Assembly (NCBI GenBank): GCA_900473415.1
Contig: UCLR01000045.1
Span: forward strand, 208,282 to 272,281
DNA length: 64,000 nucleotides
Direction: 5' to 3'
DNA from: Hyphomicrobiales bacterium
Lineage (GTDB): Bacteria; Pseudomonadota; Alphaproteobacteria; Rhizobiales; Beijerinckiaceae
Each line of letters opens with the position of its first letter. The first letter of the stretch is position 1. Below, one piece after another: positions 12,098-20,839 of this stretch. The translations under genes and the position numbers were made by a program. Below the pieces are notes generated by a model, which worked only from the letters and a program-made list of their open reading frames with translations, made no database searches and had not been told where the DNA came from.

Positions 12098-12112
12098 TTA
12101 ACGCCGCGTTAA
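12098..12112 (-). promoter_or_regulatory. CtrA box upstream of flgB
   Basis: The minus strand reads TTAA-CGCGGCG-TTAACC, an exact match to the CtrA consensus TTAA-N7-TTAAC known from Caulobacter and other alphaproteobacteria. It lies in the 229-base divergent region between flgB and fliO and is oriented towards flgB. A further half-site, TTAACC, is at 12137-12142. Confidence 0.8.
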
Positions 12113-12259
12113 TTCCGGGGGATTTAGCTGGTCGAATTAACCAAGCATTCACCATGTTTCCCGCTGACCAAAGCGTTGTGCTATAGCCACGGTGTTGAAC
12201 CTCGGGCGGGATAGGCCGAAACTTGGCTTATCGGATCGCCGTGGCAGAAGAGGCGTACC

Positions 12260-13735
12260 TTGCAGAGCTTGTTCGGATTGGAACTGTCCACCGCGCAGAA
12301 GGTCATCGTTGCCTCTGTCGTCATTCTCGTTCTTCTCGCTCTGCTCGGGCTTTTCGTGCGACAGATCCAGGGCGGGCGTCTGCGTCTGCGCGGCCAGGTT
12401 GCTGGTCGCCAGCGCCAGCCCCGCCTCGGCGTCGTCGACACCTACGATCTCGATCGCCAGCGCCAGCTCGTGCTGATCCGGCGCGACAACATCGAGCACC
12501 TCGTCATGATCGGGGGCGCCTCCGACGTGGTGGTCGAGACCAACATCATGCGCAGCGGCAGCCGGTCCGTCGTTCCGAGCTATGCCGATACCGCCATGCC
12601 GGACCGGCCGCTTCCGCCCTTCGAGACTTTGGTTCCGCCGAGCGAGCCGGCCCTGCGGGCCGGCGACGAGATGCGCCGCAATGGCGCTGCCGAGGTGCCC
12701 GACCTGCTGCCGCCGCTGCCGAGCCGGGCGGCACCACAGGCTGATTTCACAGCCACGGGCGCCAGCGTCGCTGCGGCGCTGGGCGTCTCCGCGCCGCCGC
12801 CGGCTCCTGCGCCCGCCAAGCCGGCTGCGCCGCCGCCGCCCGTGCCGCCCGTCACCACCGGGCCTGCTCCGAGCTTCGCGCGTGAGCATGCGCCGCCTCC
12901 TCCCGTCAGCCCCGGCGAGCTCGACGACATGACGCGCCAGCTCGAGGAAGCGCTGAAGCGGCCGTTCTCCGCCGTGCGCCCGGCCAATCTGCCGGACGAG
13001 GCACCAGCGGAAACCGCCGCGCCCGCGGTCAAGCCGCCGGCTCCCGCTTCTGCCCCTGCGCCGGTCGCGCCGCCGCCTGTCGCGGCACCGAGATTCGAGC
13101 CCAGGCCTGCCCCGAAGGTCGTGCCGGCCGCGCCGCATATCCCGGTCATCCCGCCATCCACGCCGTCGCGCCAGGACCCGTTCCCGTCCAATGTCGAGGC
13201 CGAGCTCGCCGCGGCCCTCGGGTTGCCGCCGGAACCTGCAGCACCGAAGGCCCCGGAACCCAGGGTCGCCGAATCCAAGGCTGTCGAGCAGCCGAAGGTT
13301 GCCGAGCCCAAACCGGTCCTGCCTAAGACACCCGAACCCAGGGCCCCCGAATTCCGGCCGGCCGAGCCCAAGGTCCCGGAACCTCGGCCCGTGGAGCCGC
13401 GGTTTGCGGAACCCAGGTTCGTCGAGCCCAAGCCCGCAGAGCCGAAGCCTGTCGAGCCCAAGCCCGTGCCGGTGAAGGCAGAGCCGCAGCCGGCTCCTCC
13501 GCCACAGCCCTTGGTCGAGCCCAGGCCGGAACCGGCGCTGGCAGCGCCCGAGCCGCAGCCGCCGGCGGTTGAGGCCAAGCCGGAGCCGAAGCCCGAGCCA
13601 AAACCTCAGCCGAAGCCCGAGCCGGAAAAGCCCGCCGCGCCGCCGGAACCGAAGGAGATCGATCCCTTCTCCGTCGATGCCATCGAGGCCGAATTCGCCC
13701 GGTTGCTCGGCCGTGGCCCCAAGGACAAGCCCTGA
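12260..13735 (+). CDS. fliO: FliO-like flagellar export assembly protein with a long Pro/Glu-rich tail
   Basis: FliO helps assemble the FliP ring of the export gate. The first 95 residues fit this family: one membrane segment (about 14-33) and a small basic cytoplasmic domain with VVDTYDLDRQRQLVLIRRDN and HLVMIGGASDVVVETNI. Residues about 100-491 are a very long low-complexity tail rich in Pro, Glu, Lys and Ala, with many imperfect repeats of the type KPVEPKP or EPRPVEP. FliO proteins are usually 100-150 residues, so the tail makes this one unusual. The start is the TTG at 12260, preceded at 6 bases by AGAAGAGG. fliP follows after 155 bases. Confidence 0.82.
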   Translation: MQSLFGLELSTAQKVIVASVVILVLLALLGLFVRQIQGGRLRLRGQVAGRQRQPRLGVVDTYDLDRQRQLVLIRRDNIEHLVMIGGASDVVVETNIMRSGSRSVVPSYADTAMPDRPLPPFETLVPPSEPALRAGDEMRRNGAAEVPDLLPPLPSRAAPQADFTATGASVAAALGVSAPPPAPAPAKPAAPPPPVPPVTTGPAPSFAREHAPPPPVSPGELDDMTRQLEEALKRPFSAVRPANLPDEAPAETAAPAVKPPAPASAPAPVAPPPVAAPRFEPRPAPKVVPAAPHIPVIPPSTPSRQDPFPSNVEAELAAALGLPPEPAAPKAPEPRVAESKAVEQPKVAEPKPVLPKTPEPRAPEFRPAEPKVPEPRPVEPRFAEPRFVEPKPAEPKPVEPKPVPVKAEPQPAPPPQPLVEPRPEPALAAPEPQPPAVEAKPEPKPEPKPQPKPEPEKPAAPPEPKEIDPFSVDAIEAEFARLLGRGPKDKP

Positions 13736-13745
13736 GCGCGATCTC

Positions 13746-13770
13746 GCCGCCGGCCTTGAGCGCCGGCGGC
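13746..13770. terminator. GC hairpin after fliO
   Basis: A perfect 9-bp stem, GCCGCCGGC with GCCGGCGGC and a 7-nt loop, begins 10 bases after the fliO stop. There is no U-rich tail, so it may attenuate or stabilise the transcript rather than terminate it before fliP. Confidence 0.45.
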
Positions 13771-13890
13771 CATCAACAGGAATGTCGCGCTTCCGGTCCG
13801 CAGCCGCTGCGCGGCTGTTGCGCGGTGCTGCTCGGCGGCTAGCTTCGTCTCGCCCGATCGGTTGAGTCGGGCGGCAGCGGCGGCGCTTGC

Positions 13891-14655
13891 GTGAATTCCA
13901 GTTCGAGACCAGCAAGACGGCATCGCTGCGGGCGCATCCTGATCGCGGCCGCGCTGCTGGTCGCCTTCACGACGCCGGCCCTGCCGCAGACGCTCTCGCT
14001 CGATCTCGGGCAGGGTGGAGGTGTCGCCGAGCGCGCGCTGCAGCTCATCGCCGTCATCACGGTGCTGTCGCTGGCGCCGTCGATCATCATCATGGTGACG
14101 TCGTTCACGCGAATCGTGGTGGTGCTCTCGCTGCTGCGCTCCGCGCTGGGCACGCAGACGGCGCCGCCCAACGCCGTCATCATCGCGCTGGCGATGTTCC
14201 TCACCGGCTTCGTCATGGCGCCGACTTTGCGCGAGGCCTACGCCACGGCGGCGGCACCGCTGATTGCGGGGCAGATCCAGCCGCAGCAGGCTTATGAGCG
14301 CGGCATCGTGCCCTTCAAGACCTTCATGCTGCGGCATGTCCGCGAGAAGGACCTGATGCTGTTCCTCGACATGTCGCAGGGGCCGCGGCCGCAGCAGCCG
14401 CAAGACATCGGCATCGAGGTTCTGGTACCGGCCTTCATGATCTCGGAGTTGAGAAGGGCCTTCGAGATCGGCTTTCTGCTCTTCGTGCCCTTCCTGATCA
14501 TCGACCTCGTGGTGGCCTCGATCCTGATGTCGGTAGGCATGATGATGCTGCCGCCGGTGACGGTGGCGCTACCGTTCAAGCTGATCTTCTTCGTGCTGGT
14601 CGACGGCTGGGGCCTCGTCACCGGATCGCTGGTGAAGAGCTATACGGGCGGGTGA
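13891..14655 (+). CDS. fliP: Flagellar export gate protein FliP
   Basis: Core ring subunit of the flagellar export gate in the inner membrane. The protein is 254 residues with a cleavable signal peptide (about 1-33) and four membrane segments. Family marks are MVTSFTRIVVVLSLLRSALG, VIIALAMFLTGFVMAP, LVPAFMISELRRAFEIGFLL and the end FVLVDGWGLVTGSLVKSY. The start is the GTG at 13891; no strong ribosome site is seen. It follows fliO in the same direction. Confidence 0.96.
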   Translation: MNSSSRPARRHRCGRILIAAALLVAFTTPALPQTLSLDLGQGGGVAERALQLIAVITVLSLAPSIIIMVTSFTRIVVVLSLLRSALGTQTAPPNAVIIALAMFLTGFVMAPTLREAYATAAAPLIAGQIQPQQAYERGIVPFKTFMLRHVREKDLMLFLDMSQGPRPQQPQDIGIEVLVPAFMISELRRAFEIGFLLFVPFLIIDLVVASILMSVGMMMLPPVTVALPFKLIFFVLVDGWGLVTGSLVKSYTGG

Positions 14656-14665
14656 CTAACGACAG

Positions 14666-14764
14666 CGTCACGCTCGGGCTTGACCCGAGCATCTCTTAAA
14701 GGAAAGGGCGCCTTTTCCGGCGGGAGATTCCCGCGTCTACGCTTCGCTTCGCCCGGGAATGACG
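14666..14764. repeat. Palindromic intergenic repeat element
   Basis: A 99-base structured element lies between the convergent fliP and rnd genes. Its ends are CGTCA and TGACG. Inside it are a 7-bp stem GCTCGGG/CCCGAGC (14672-14690), a near palindrome GGAAAGGGCGCCTTTTCC, and ATTCCCG paired with CGGGAAT across a GCTTCGCTTC stretch. The motif GGTCAAGC(C/T)CG is shared with the element at 45884-45979, so the two appear to be one dispersed repeat family. It may also act as the terminator for both genes. Confidence 0.6.
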
Positions 14765-14771
14765 GCGTGGA

Positions 14772-15911
14772 TCAGCTCACCACGACCTTGCCGCGCTGGA
14801 TGCGCATGCTGAGCTGGCCGTTCTTCAGCGCGAGCGCCTTCTCACCGAAGACGCCGCGGCGCCAGCCCTGCAGGGCCGGAACGTCGTCGAGTTCGTCGGA
14901 GGCGATGGCTTCGAGGTCGTCGCTGGAAGCGATGATCTTGGGCGCGACGCGCTCGGCATCGGCCACCGCCTTGAGCAGCACCTTGAGCAGGTCGAGCACC
15001 GCGCCATTGGTCGGGCGGCCGCGCTCGCGCTCCAGCCGGGGGAGCGTCTTGGGATCGATCGCGGCGGCGCGCTCGATCGCGGCCAAGACCTCGCCGCCCG
15101 AGCGCGAACGCTCGAAGCCGTTGGGGACGGAGCGCAACTCGGCCAGCGCCTCGACCGAGCGCGGCCCGCGCTGGACGATGTCCATCAGTGCGTCGTCCTT
15201 GAGCACGCGCTGGCGCGGCACGTCGCGCGTCTGCGCCTCGCGCTCGCGCCAAGCGGCGATCTCCATCAGCAGCGGGAATTCGCGGGGCTTGCGGACGCGG
15301 CCCTTCAGGCGCTGCCATGCGTTCTCCGGCCGGACCTCGTAGGTGCCTGGCGAAGACAGGACCGCCATTTCCTCCGCGACCCAGCTCTCGCGGCCGCTCT
15401 CGTCGAGATCGGCCTTCAGGGCGAGGTAGATCTGGCGCAGATGGGTGACGTCCGATTCCGCATAGGCGAGCTGGGCCTCGGTAAGGGGCCGGCGCGACCA
15501 GTCGGTGAAGCGCGAGGACTTGTCGATACGCGCCTTGGCGAGGTCGTTGGCGAGCTGCTCATAGCCGACCGAGTCGCCATAGCCGCAGACCATGGCGGCG
15601 ACCTGCGTGTCGAAGAGCGGCACGGGGAGAACCCGCCCGAGCAGCCAGACGATCTCGAGATCCTGCCGCGCGGCGTGGAAGACCTTGACCACGGCCGGAT
15701 TGGTCATCAGCCCGAAGAAGGGGGCGAGGTCGAGCTCCGGCGCCAGCGGGTCGACCAGGACGGCCTCCTCGGGCGAGGCGAGCTGGATCAGGCACAGCTT
15801 CGGATAGTAGGTCGTCTCGCGCAGGAACTCGGTGTCGACCGTCACGAAGGGATGGGTCGCGAGGCGGTCGCAGGCTGCGGAGAGCTCGGCGGTATCGGTG
15901 ATCAAGTTCAT
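14772..15911 (-). CDS. rnd: Ribonuclease D
   Basis: Cytoplasmic 3'-5' exoribonuclease that trims tRNA precursors and other structured RNAs. The protein is 379 residues. The DEDDy exonuclease domain has [20 protein letters not shown] near residues 25-44, the [11 protein letters not shown] segment, and YAESDVTHL as motif III. Two HRDC-like helical domains follow (about 210-290 and 300-370), as in canonical RNase D. It converges on fliP with the repeat element between. Confidence 0.94.
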   Translation of the reverse strand: MNLITDTAELSAACDRLATHPFVTVDTEFLRETTYYPKLCLIQLASPEEAVLVDPLAPELDLAPFFGLMTNPAVVKVFHAARQDLEIVWLLGRVLPVPLFDTQVAAMVCGYGDSVGYEQLANDLAKARIDKSSRFTDWSRRPLTEAQLAYAESDVTHLRQIYLALKADLDESGRESWVAEEMAVLSSPGTYEVRPENAWQRLKGRVRKPREFPLLMEIAAWREREAQTRDVPRQRVLKDDALMDIVQRGPRSVEALAELRSVPNGFERSRSGGEVLAAIERAAAIDPKTLPRLERERGRPTNGAVLDLLKVLLKAVADAERVAPKIIASSDDLEAIASDELDDVPALQGWRRGVFGEKALALKNGQLSMRIQRGKVVVS

Positions 15912-15964
15912 GAACTCGGATTAGCGGACGAACGGGCTAGCCGTCGAGTCCGCGCTGCATCGGA

Positions 15965-16225
15965 TCATCGGCTGATGCGGCACTCGTTCCAGACGGCGGT
16001 CGAGAAGCGCGGACCATCCGAGATGGCCCAGAAGTTCTTGGCCTTCTGATGGTTGATCAGATGGGCATGCACCGCGAAGACGCGAGCATAGCATTCGGGG
16101 CGCTCGTAATGGCGACTCTTGGCGACCTTCAGCCCTGCGCGGTACGCAGGCGAAGGGGCCGCCGCTGCCGCCGAGACAACCGCGCACAGCGCTATGCCCG
16201 CGCCGAGCGCCACTCTCCAAAGCAT
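15965..16225 (-). CDS. Small secreted protein, unknown function
   Basis: An 86-residue product with a clear signal peptide (hydrophobic stretch about 6-22, likely cleaved after AAAA). The mature part contains one pair of cysteines, in [20 protein letters not shown] and WNECRIS, which could form a disulfide in the periplasm. I recognise no family. It is divergent from aspS and lies 53 bases from the rnd start on the same strand. Confidence 0.65.
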   Translation of the reverse strand: MLWRVALGAGIALCAVVSAAAAAPSPAYRAGLKVAKSRHYERPECYARVFAVHAHLINHQKAKNFWAISDGPRFSTAVWNECRISR

Positions 16226-16394
16226 GTCTTCGTCCCCCGGAGCCGCATGTTGGCGCTGTGGCCATCGTTCTTACGGCGAGGATGCGATGGCTCCGCTGTT
16301 CTTGACAAGTCGGCCCTACGCGTGTGGTTACGCCCGAAGCTACGTTTCGGCCCCGTGCCCTGCACCCGTGCCCGCGAAAGACGATCCCGTGACC

Positions 16395-18173
16395 ATGCAC
16401 CGTTACCGTTCCCACACCTGCGGCGCGCTCCGCGAGAGCGACATCGGCCAGACCGTGCGCCTGTCCGGCTGGTGCCACCGCATCCGCGACCATGGCGGCG
16501 TGCTGTTCATCGACCTGCGCGACCACTACGGTATGACCCAGGTGGTAGTGGATCCGGATTCGCCGGCTTTCGCCGATGCGGAAGCCGCGCGTTCCGAATG
16601 GGTCATCCGCATCGACGGCAAGGTCAAGGCGCGCCTCGAAGGCACCGAGAACCCGAATCTCGCCACCGGCAAGGTCGAGGTCTTCGCGACCGCGCTCGAG
16701 GTACTCGGGCCGGCGGCCGAGCTGCCGCTGCCCGTCTTCGGCGATCTCGAATACCCCGAGGACACGCGGCTGAAGTATCGCTTCCTCGACCTGCGCCGCG
16801 ATAAGCTCCACAACAACATCATGCTGCGTGCGAAGGTCATCGACTCGCTGCGCACCCGCATGAAGAACAGCGGCTTCAACGAATTCCAGACGCCGATCCT
16901 GACGGCCTCCTCGCCCGAAGGCGCGCGCGACTTCCTGGTGCCGAGCCGCCTGCATCCGGGCAAGTTCTACGCGCTGCCGCAGGCGCCGCAGCAGTACAAG
17001 CAGCTCCTGATGATGGCGGGCTTCGACCGCTACTTCCAGATCGCACCTTGCTTCCGCGACGAGGACCCGCGCGCCGACCGTCTGCCGGGCGAGTTCTACC
17101 AGCTCGACGTCGAGATGAGCTTCGTCGAGCAGGAGGACGTCTTCGCGACGATGGAGCCGGTGATCACCGGCGTGTTCGAGGAGTTCGCCGAGGGCCGCAC
17201 CGTCGCGAAGAACTGGCCGCGCATCCCTTACGCCGAAGCCATCGCGAAGTACGGCTCCGACAAACCGGACCTGCGCAACCCGCTGGTGATGCAGGATGTC
17301 TCCGAGCCCTTCCGTGGTTCGGGCTTCAAGGTCTTCGCGCGCATCCTCGAAGGCGAGAAGAACCGCGTTTGGGCGATTCCCGCTCCGGGTGGCGGCTCCC
17401 GCGCCTTCTGCGACCGCATGAATTCCTGGGCGCAGGGCGAAGGCCAGCCGGGCCTCGGCTACCTGATGGTCAAGGAGGATGGCGAGGGCCAGGGGCCGAT
17501 CGCCAACAACATCGGGCCGGAGCGCGTCGCGCAGATCATCGAGCAGATGGGGCTGAAGGGCGGCGACGCCTGCTTCTTCGTCGCGGGTGATCCGGAGAAG
17601 TTCTACAAATTCGCCGGCAGCGCCCGTAACAAGGTCGGCACCGAGCTGAAGCTGATCGACGAGAACGCCTTCGCCTTCGCCTGGATCGTCGACTTCCCGA
17701 TGTTCGAGTACAACGAGGACGAGAAGAAGGTCGATTTCTCGCACAATCCCTTCTCCATGCCGCAGGGCGGCCTGAAGGCTCTGACCGAGGAAGACCCGCT
17801 CTCGCTCAAGGCCTTCCAGTACGACATCGCCTGCAACGGCTACGAGCTCGCCTCCGGCGGCATCCGCAACCACAAGCCAGAAGCGATGGTGAAGGCCTTC
17901 GAGATCGCCGGCTATGGCGAGGAGACGGTGATCGAGCGCTTCGGCGGCATGTATCGCGCCTTCCAGTACGGCGCGCCGCCACATGGCGGCATGGCGGCTG
18001 GCGTCGACCGCATCATCATGCTGCTGGCCCGCGCCACGAATCTGCGTGAGGTCGCGCTGTTCCCGATGAACCAGCAGGCGGTCGACCTGCTGATGGGTGC
18101 ACCTGCCGAAGCGACGCCCAAGCAGCTGCGCGAGGCGCATCTGCGGGTCAACATGCCCGAGAAGAACGGCTGA
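16395..18173 (+). CDS. aspS: Aspartyl-tRNA synthetase
   Basis: Class IIb enzyme charging tRNA-Asp, and probably tRNA-Asn in the non-discriminating alphaproteobacterial type (the latter is inference). The protein is 592 residues, the bacterial length. An OB-fold anticodon domain (about 1-110) includes [20 protein letters not shown]. Motif 2 contains [11 protein letters not shown], the GAD insertion domain follows, and motif 3 contains [18 protein letters not shown]. The ATG at 16395 gives the usual [10 protein letters not shown] start; a GTG two codons upstream is possible. The open frame upstream of that has no family match. Confidence 0.97.
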   Translation: MHRYRSHTCGALRESDIGQTVRLSGWCHRIRDHGGVLFIDLRDHYGMTQVVVDPDSPAFADAEAARSEWVIRIDGKVKARLEGTENPNLATGKVEVFATALEVLGPAAELPLPVFGDLEYPEDTRLKYRFLDLRRDKLHNNIMLRAKVIDSLRTRMKNSGFNEFQTPILTASSPEGARDFLVPSRLHPGKFYALPQAPQQYKQLLMMAGFDRYFQIAPCFRDEDPRADRLPGEFYQLDVEMSFVEQEDVFATMEPVITGVFEEFAEGRTVAKNWPRIPYAEAIAKYGSDKPDLRNPLVMQDVSEPFRGSGFKVFARILEGEKNRVWAIPAPGGGSRAFCDRMNSWAQGEGQPGLGYLMVKEDGEGQGPIANNIGPERVAQIIEQMGLKGGDACFFVAGDPEKFYKFAGSARNKVGTELKLIDENAFAFAWIVDFPMFEYNEDEKKVDFSHNPFSMPQGGLKALTEEDPLSLKAFQYDIACNGYELASGGIRNHKPEAMVKAFEIAGYGEETVIERFGGMYRAFQYGAPPHGGMAAGVDRIIMLLARATNLREVALFPMNQQAVDLLMGAPAEATPKQLREAHLRVNMPEKNG

Positions 18174-18178
18174 CGACC

Positions 18179-18550
18179 ATGCCTGCGCTGCCTGCCGGGC
18201 GAGCGACGACGCTCGCCTGCCTTCTCCTGCTGCCGCTCGGCGCCTGCGTCTCCCAGCACGCCGACAGCAGCGCCGGGCGCGCGTCGGCGCTGGCGACGAC
18301 GGTCTCGCGCGCCGCGGCCTGCAAGGCGGGCTCGCCCCAGCGCGGCACGTTTGACAACTTCCTCGCGGCCGAGAAGGCGCATGGCGCCAGTGATGACCAG
18401 CTCGCCGCCGCCCGCTCGGCCTATGTTTCCATCTCGGAGGCCGAGACGGTCAACCAGAGCGTCCGCCCGCAGCGCTGCACCGCCGAGGAGCGGGCGGAGC
18501 TGAAGGCGCGCATGGCCGCCATCCGGGCCGGGACCTTCGATACGCCCTGA
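18179..18550 (+). CDS. Small lipoprotein, unknown function
   Basis: A 123-residue product with a signal peptide ending in the lipobox LPLGAC, so it is probably anchored to a membrane by the lipidated cysteine. The mature part is mainly helical, with two cysteines (in AAACKAGS and PQRCTAEERAEL). It starts 6 bases after the aspS stop and 8 bases before a second small lipoprotein gene, so all three may be cotranscribed. I recognise no family. Confidence 0.7.
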   Translation: MPALPAGRATTLACLLLLPLGACVSQHADSSAGRASALATTVSRAAACKAGSPQRGTFDNFLAAEKAHGASDDQLAAARSAYVSISEAETVNQSVRPQRCTAEERAELKARMAAIRAGTFDTP

Positions 18551-18557
18551 GCCACCC

Positions 18558-18866
18558 ATGCCGAGCCTGCCTCTCCTGAAGCCCGGCTGCGCCGGGGCGC
18601 TCTTCGCCACGCTCGCGGCCTGCACGGTGGCGGGCCCGGCTCCGGGCACGGTCGAGTATGCCGCGGCCACCGTCTCGCGGGCCTATGATTGCGGGCTGCG
18701 GGTCGAACGCAGCCGCATCATCGCCCGGCTTGACCGGCAGGAGCGCCAGCGCTTCATCGAGGCCAATGCTCATCATGCCGTGGCGTCCTATCGGGCGCCG
18801 CATGCCTGCGGTTCGGCCGAGCGGGAGCGTGTCCAGGGCGAGGTCGTCGCGCTGGCGCGACGCTGA
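18558..18866 (+). CDS. Small lipoprotein, unknown function (second of pair)
   Basis: A 102-residue product with the lipobox-like end LFATLAAC of a short signal peptide. As in the protein before it, the mature part has two further cysteines (DCGLRVERSR and PHACGSAERER) and a TVSRA segment followed by a Cys-containing stretch. This suggests a distant tandem duplication. No family is recognised. Confidence 0.65.
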   Translation: MPSLPLLKPGCAGALFATLAACTVAGPAPGTVEYAAATVSRAYDCGLRVERSRIIARLDRQERQRFIEANAHHAVASYRAPHACGSAERERVQGEVVALARR

Positions 18867-18908
18867 ATTCACTTGCGTCCTGTGAGCCGGCATGGCCAGA
18901 AGCCCGCA

Positions 18909-19790
18909 ATGCCCGCCGCCGCCATCACAGCCATCGTCGTCTCCTATGACAGTGCAGAGGTCCTGCCCGCCTGCCTCGACGCGCTGGCGGGGGAGGGCGT
19001 GCCGGCCATCGTCGTCGATAATGCGAGCAGTGATGGCAGCCGGACTGTCGCGGTGCGACACGGGGCGCGCGTCATCGCCAATGCCCGCAACGAGGGCTAT
19101 GGGCGCGCCAACAATATCGGCGTGGCGGCGGCCGAGACGCCCTATGTGCTGATCGTCAATCCGGATCTGGAATTGCGGCCGGGCGCTGCGGCGGCGCTGC
19201 TGGCCGCGGCCGAGCGCTATCCCGATGCCGGCTTGCTGGCGCCGCGCATTATCGAGCCCTCGGGGCGCGTCTTCCTGCAGCCGCGCTCGCTGCTCTCGCC
19301 GCCGCATCTCAACCGCAGCGGCGCGATGGTGGTGCCCGAGGGCGACGCCTGTTTGCCCTTCCTCTCCGGCGCTTGCCTGCTGATCCGGCGGGAGCTCCAT
19401 CTCGCGCTCGGCGGCTTCGACCCGGCGATCTTCCTCTTTTACGAGGACGACGACCTGTGCCGGCGCATGCGCGATGCCGGCCATGCGCTGATCCATGTCC
19501 ATGAGGCTGAGGCCCGGCATGGACGCGGCCGTTCGAGCGCGCCTTCTGTTCAGCGGCGCTTCAAGGCGCGCTGGCATCTCGCCTGGTCGCAGCGCTACAT
19601 CGCGCAGAAATACGGGCTGCCTCAGCCCGGCCCGATCGGCACGCTCGAAAATCTCGGCAAGGCCGCCGGCTATGCCCTGCTGCTCAACCGCGAGAAGGCC
19701 TATGCCCATGCTGGCTCGGTCGCCGGCGCGCGGGCCTGGGCGAGAGGCGAGACGGCGCTGGCGCGTGAGGAGCTGGAGGCGTCGCCATGA
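18909..19790 (+). CDS. Family 2 glycosyltransferase, WbbL/rhamnosyltransferase-like
   Basis: Predicted cytoplasmic GT-A glycosyltransferase for cell-surface glycan synthesis. From the ATG at 18909 it has 294 residues. The nucleotide-sugar fold is seen in TAIVVSYDSAEVLPACLDAL, VVDNASSDGS and NEGYGRANNIG, with the acidic metal motif in LIVNPDLELRPGA and the acceptor-side segment LFYEDDDLCRRMRDAG. These are typical of WbbL-type rhamnosyltransferases; the actual sugar is not known. A GTG at 18882 is an alternative start. The stop overlaps the next gene as ATGA, so the two are translationally coupled. Confidence 0.85.
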   Translation: MPAAAITAIVVSYDSAEVLPACLDALAGEGVPAIVVDNASSDGSRTVAVRHGARVIANARNEGYGRANNIGVAAAETPYVLIVNPDLELRPGAAAALLAAAERYPDAGLLAPRIIEPSGRVFLQPRSLLSPPHLNRSGAMVVPEGDACLPFLSGACLLIRRELHLALGGFDPAIFLFYEDDDLCRRMRDAGHALIHVHEAEARHGRGRSSAPSVQRRFKARWHLAWSQRYIAQKYGLPQPGPIGTLENLGKAAGYALLLNREKAYAHAGSVAGARAWARGETALAREELEASP

Positions 19791-20839
19791 TCCGCAACGC
19801 GCCCAAGGTCGCGGACGCGCTGGCCAATCCGCACAATAATTTCGGCCTGCTGCGCGTCGTCATGGCGGTTGCGGTCGTGGTCTCGCATGCGTTCAGCGTC
19901 ACCGACGGGCGGGTCGAGCAGGAGCCGTGGTTCCAGACCACCGGCTTCACGCTCGGCGAGCATGCGGTCAACGGCTTCTTCGCCATTTCCGGCTTCCTCG
20001 TGACGATGAGCTTCGTCAAGCGAGGCTGGCGCGACTATGCGCTGGCGCGGCTGCTCAGGATCGCGCCCGGTCTGATCGCCGCGACGCTCGTCGTCGCGCT
20101 GTTGATCGGCGGAGCGATGACGACGCTGGACAAGGGGGCCTACTACAGCGACTTCAGGCTGTGGCGCTTCATCAGCGGCACGCTGACAAGCTTCAAGAGC
20201 GCCGCCGCGCTGCCGGGCGTCTTCGAGGGCAACCCGCTGCAGTTCCCGATGGGGACGGTCTGGACGCTGAAATACGAGGCGCTCTGCTATCTCGGCGTTC
20301 TCTTGGCCGGACTAGCCGGCCTGCTGGCGAAGCCGCGGCTGGCGCTGGCTGCTCTCGCGGCGCTCACGCTTGCCGTCGTGGTGCGGGAGGTGGCGATGCC
20401 GGATGGGCCGAAGGGCTCGGAGACGGCGCTGCGCCTGCCGCTGATCTTCCTCACTGGGGGCGTGATCTATCTTTACCGGGACCGGGTGCGGCTCTCGTTG
20501 CCGCTGCTTGCGCTCGTCATCATCGCGCTGGTGCCGCTCTCCTACACGCCGCTCTACAAGGCTGCGCTCTACCTGGCCACGGCCTGGGGCGTCCTTGTGC
20601 TGGCGCTTTCGCCCGCGCTGACGCGCCGGTCCGTCGAGCCGCCCGCCGATCTCTCCTATGGCGTCTATCTCTATGGCTGGCCGGTGCAGCAGGCGCTGCA
20701 CGCGCTGTTCCCCGCGCTGACCGCGGTCGCGCTGCTCTGGCCGTCGCTGGCGGTCACCGTCGCGGTCGCGGCGCTGTCCTGGTACCTGATCGAGAAGCCG
20801 GCGCTCGGCCTCAAGCGCCGCTGGATGCGCGGTTCCTGA
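19787..20839 (+). CDS. Acyltransferase family 3 (OafA-like) membrane protein
   Basis: A 350-residue polytopic membrane protein with about ten segments, of the family that O-acylates surface sugars. The N-terminal FGLLRVVMAVAVVVSHAFSV carries the conserved His, and VNGFFAISGFLVTMSF and the Arg-rich DYALARLLRIAPG are family marks. The end, LSWYLIEKPALGLKRR, is also typical. It is coupled to the GT2 gene upstream. The last 29 bases overlap the oppositely oriented acetyltransferase gene. Confidence 0.88.
   Translation: MIRNAPKVADALANPHNNFGLLRVVMAVAVVVSHAFSVTDGRVEQEPWFQTTGFTLGEHAVNGFFAISGFLVTMSFVKRGWRDYALARLLRIAPGLIAATLVVALLIGGAMTTLDKGAYYSDFRLWRFISGTLTSFKSAAALPGVFEGNPLQFPMGTVWTLKYEALCYLGVLLAGLAGLLAKPRLALAALAALTLAVVVREVAMPDGPKGSETALRLPLIFLTGGVIYLYRDRVRLSLPLLALVIIALVPLSYTPLYKAALYLATAWGVLVLALSPALTRRSVEPPADLSYGVYLYGWPVQQALHALFPALTAVALLWPSLAVTVAVAALSWYLIEKPALGLKRRWMRGS

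Noticed and set aside
12149-13915. A 588-codon Arg/Gly-rich frame antisense to fliO
   Set aside because: It mirrors the Pro/Glu repeat of the fliO tail, so its apparent repeats are only the complement of that low-complexity DNA.
15921-18140. A 739-codon frame antisense to aspS
   Set aside because: It covers a secure aspS gene and has no start region or domain of its own.
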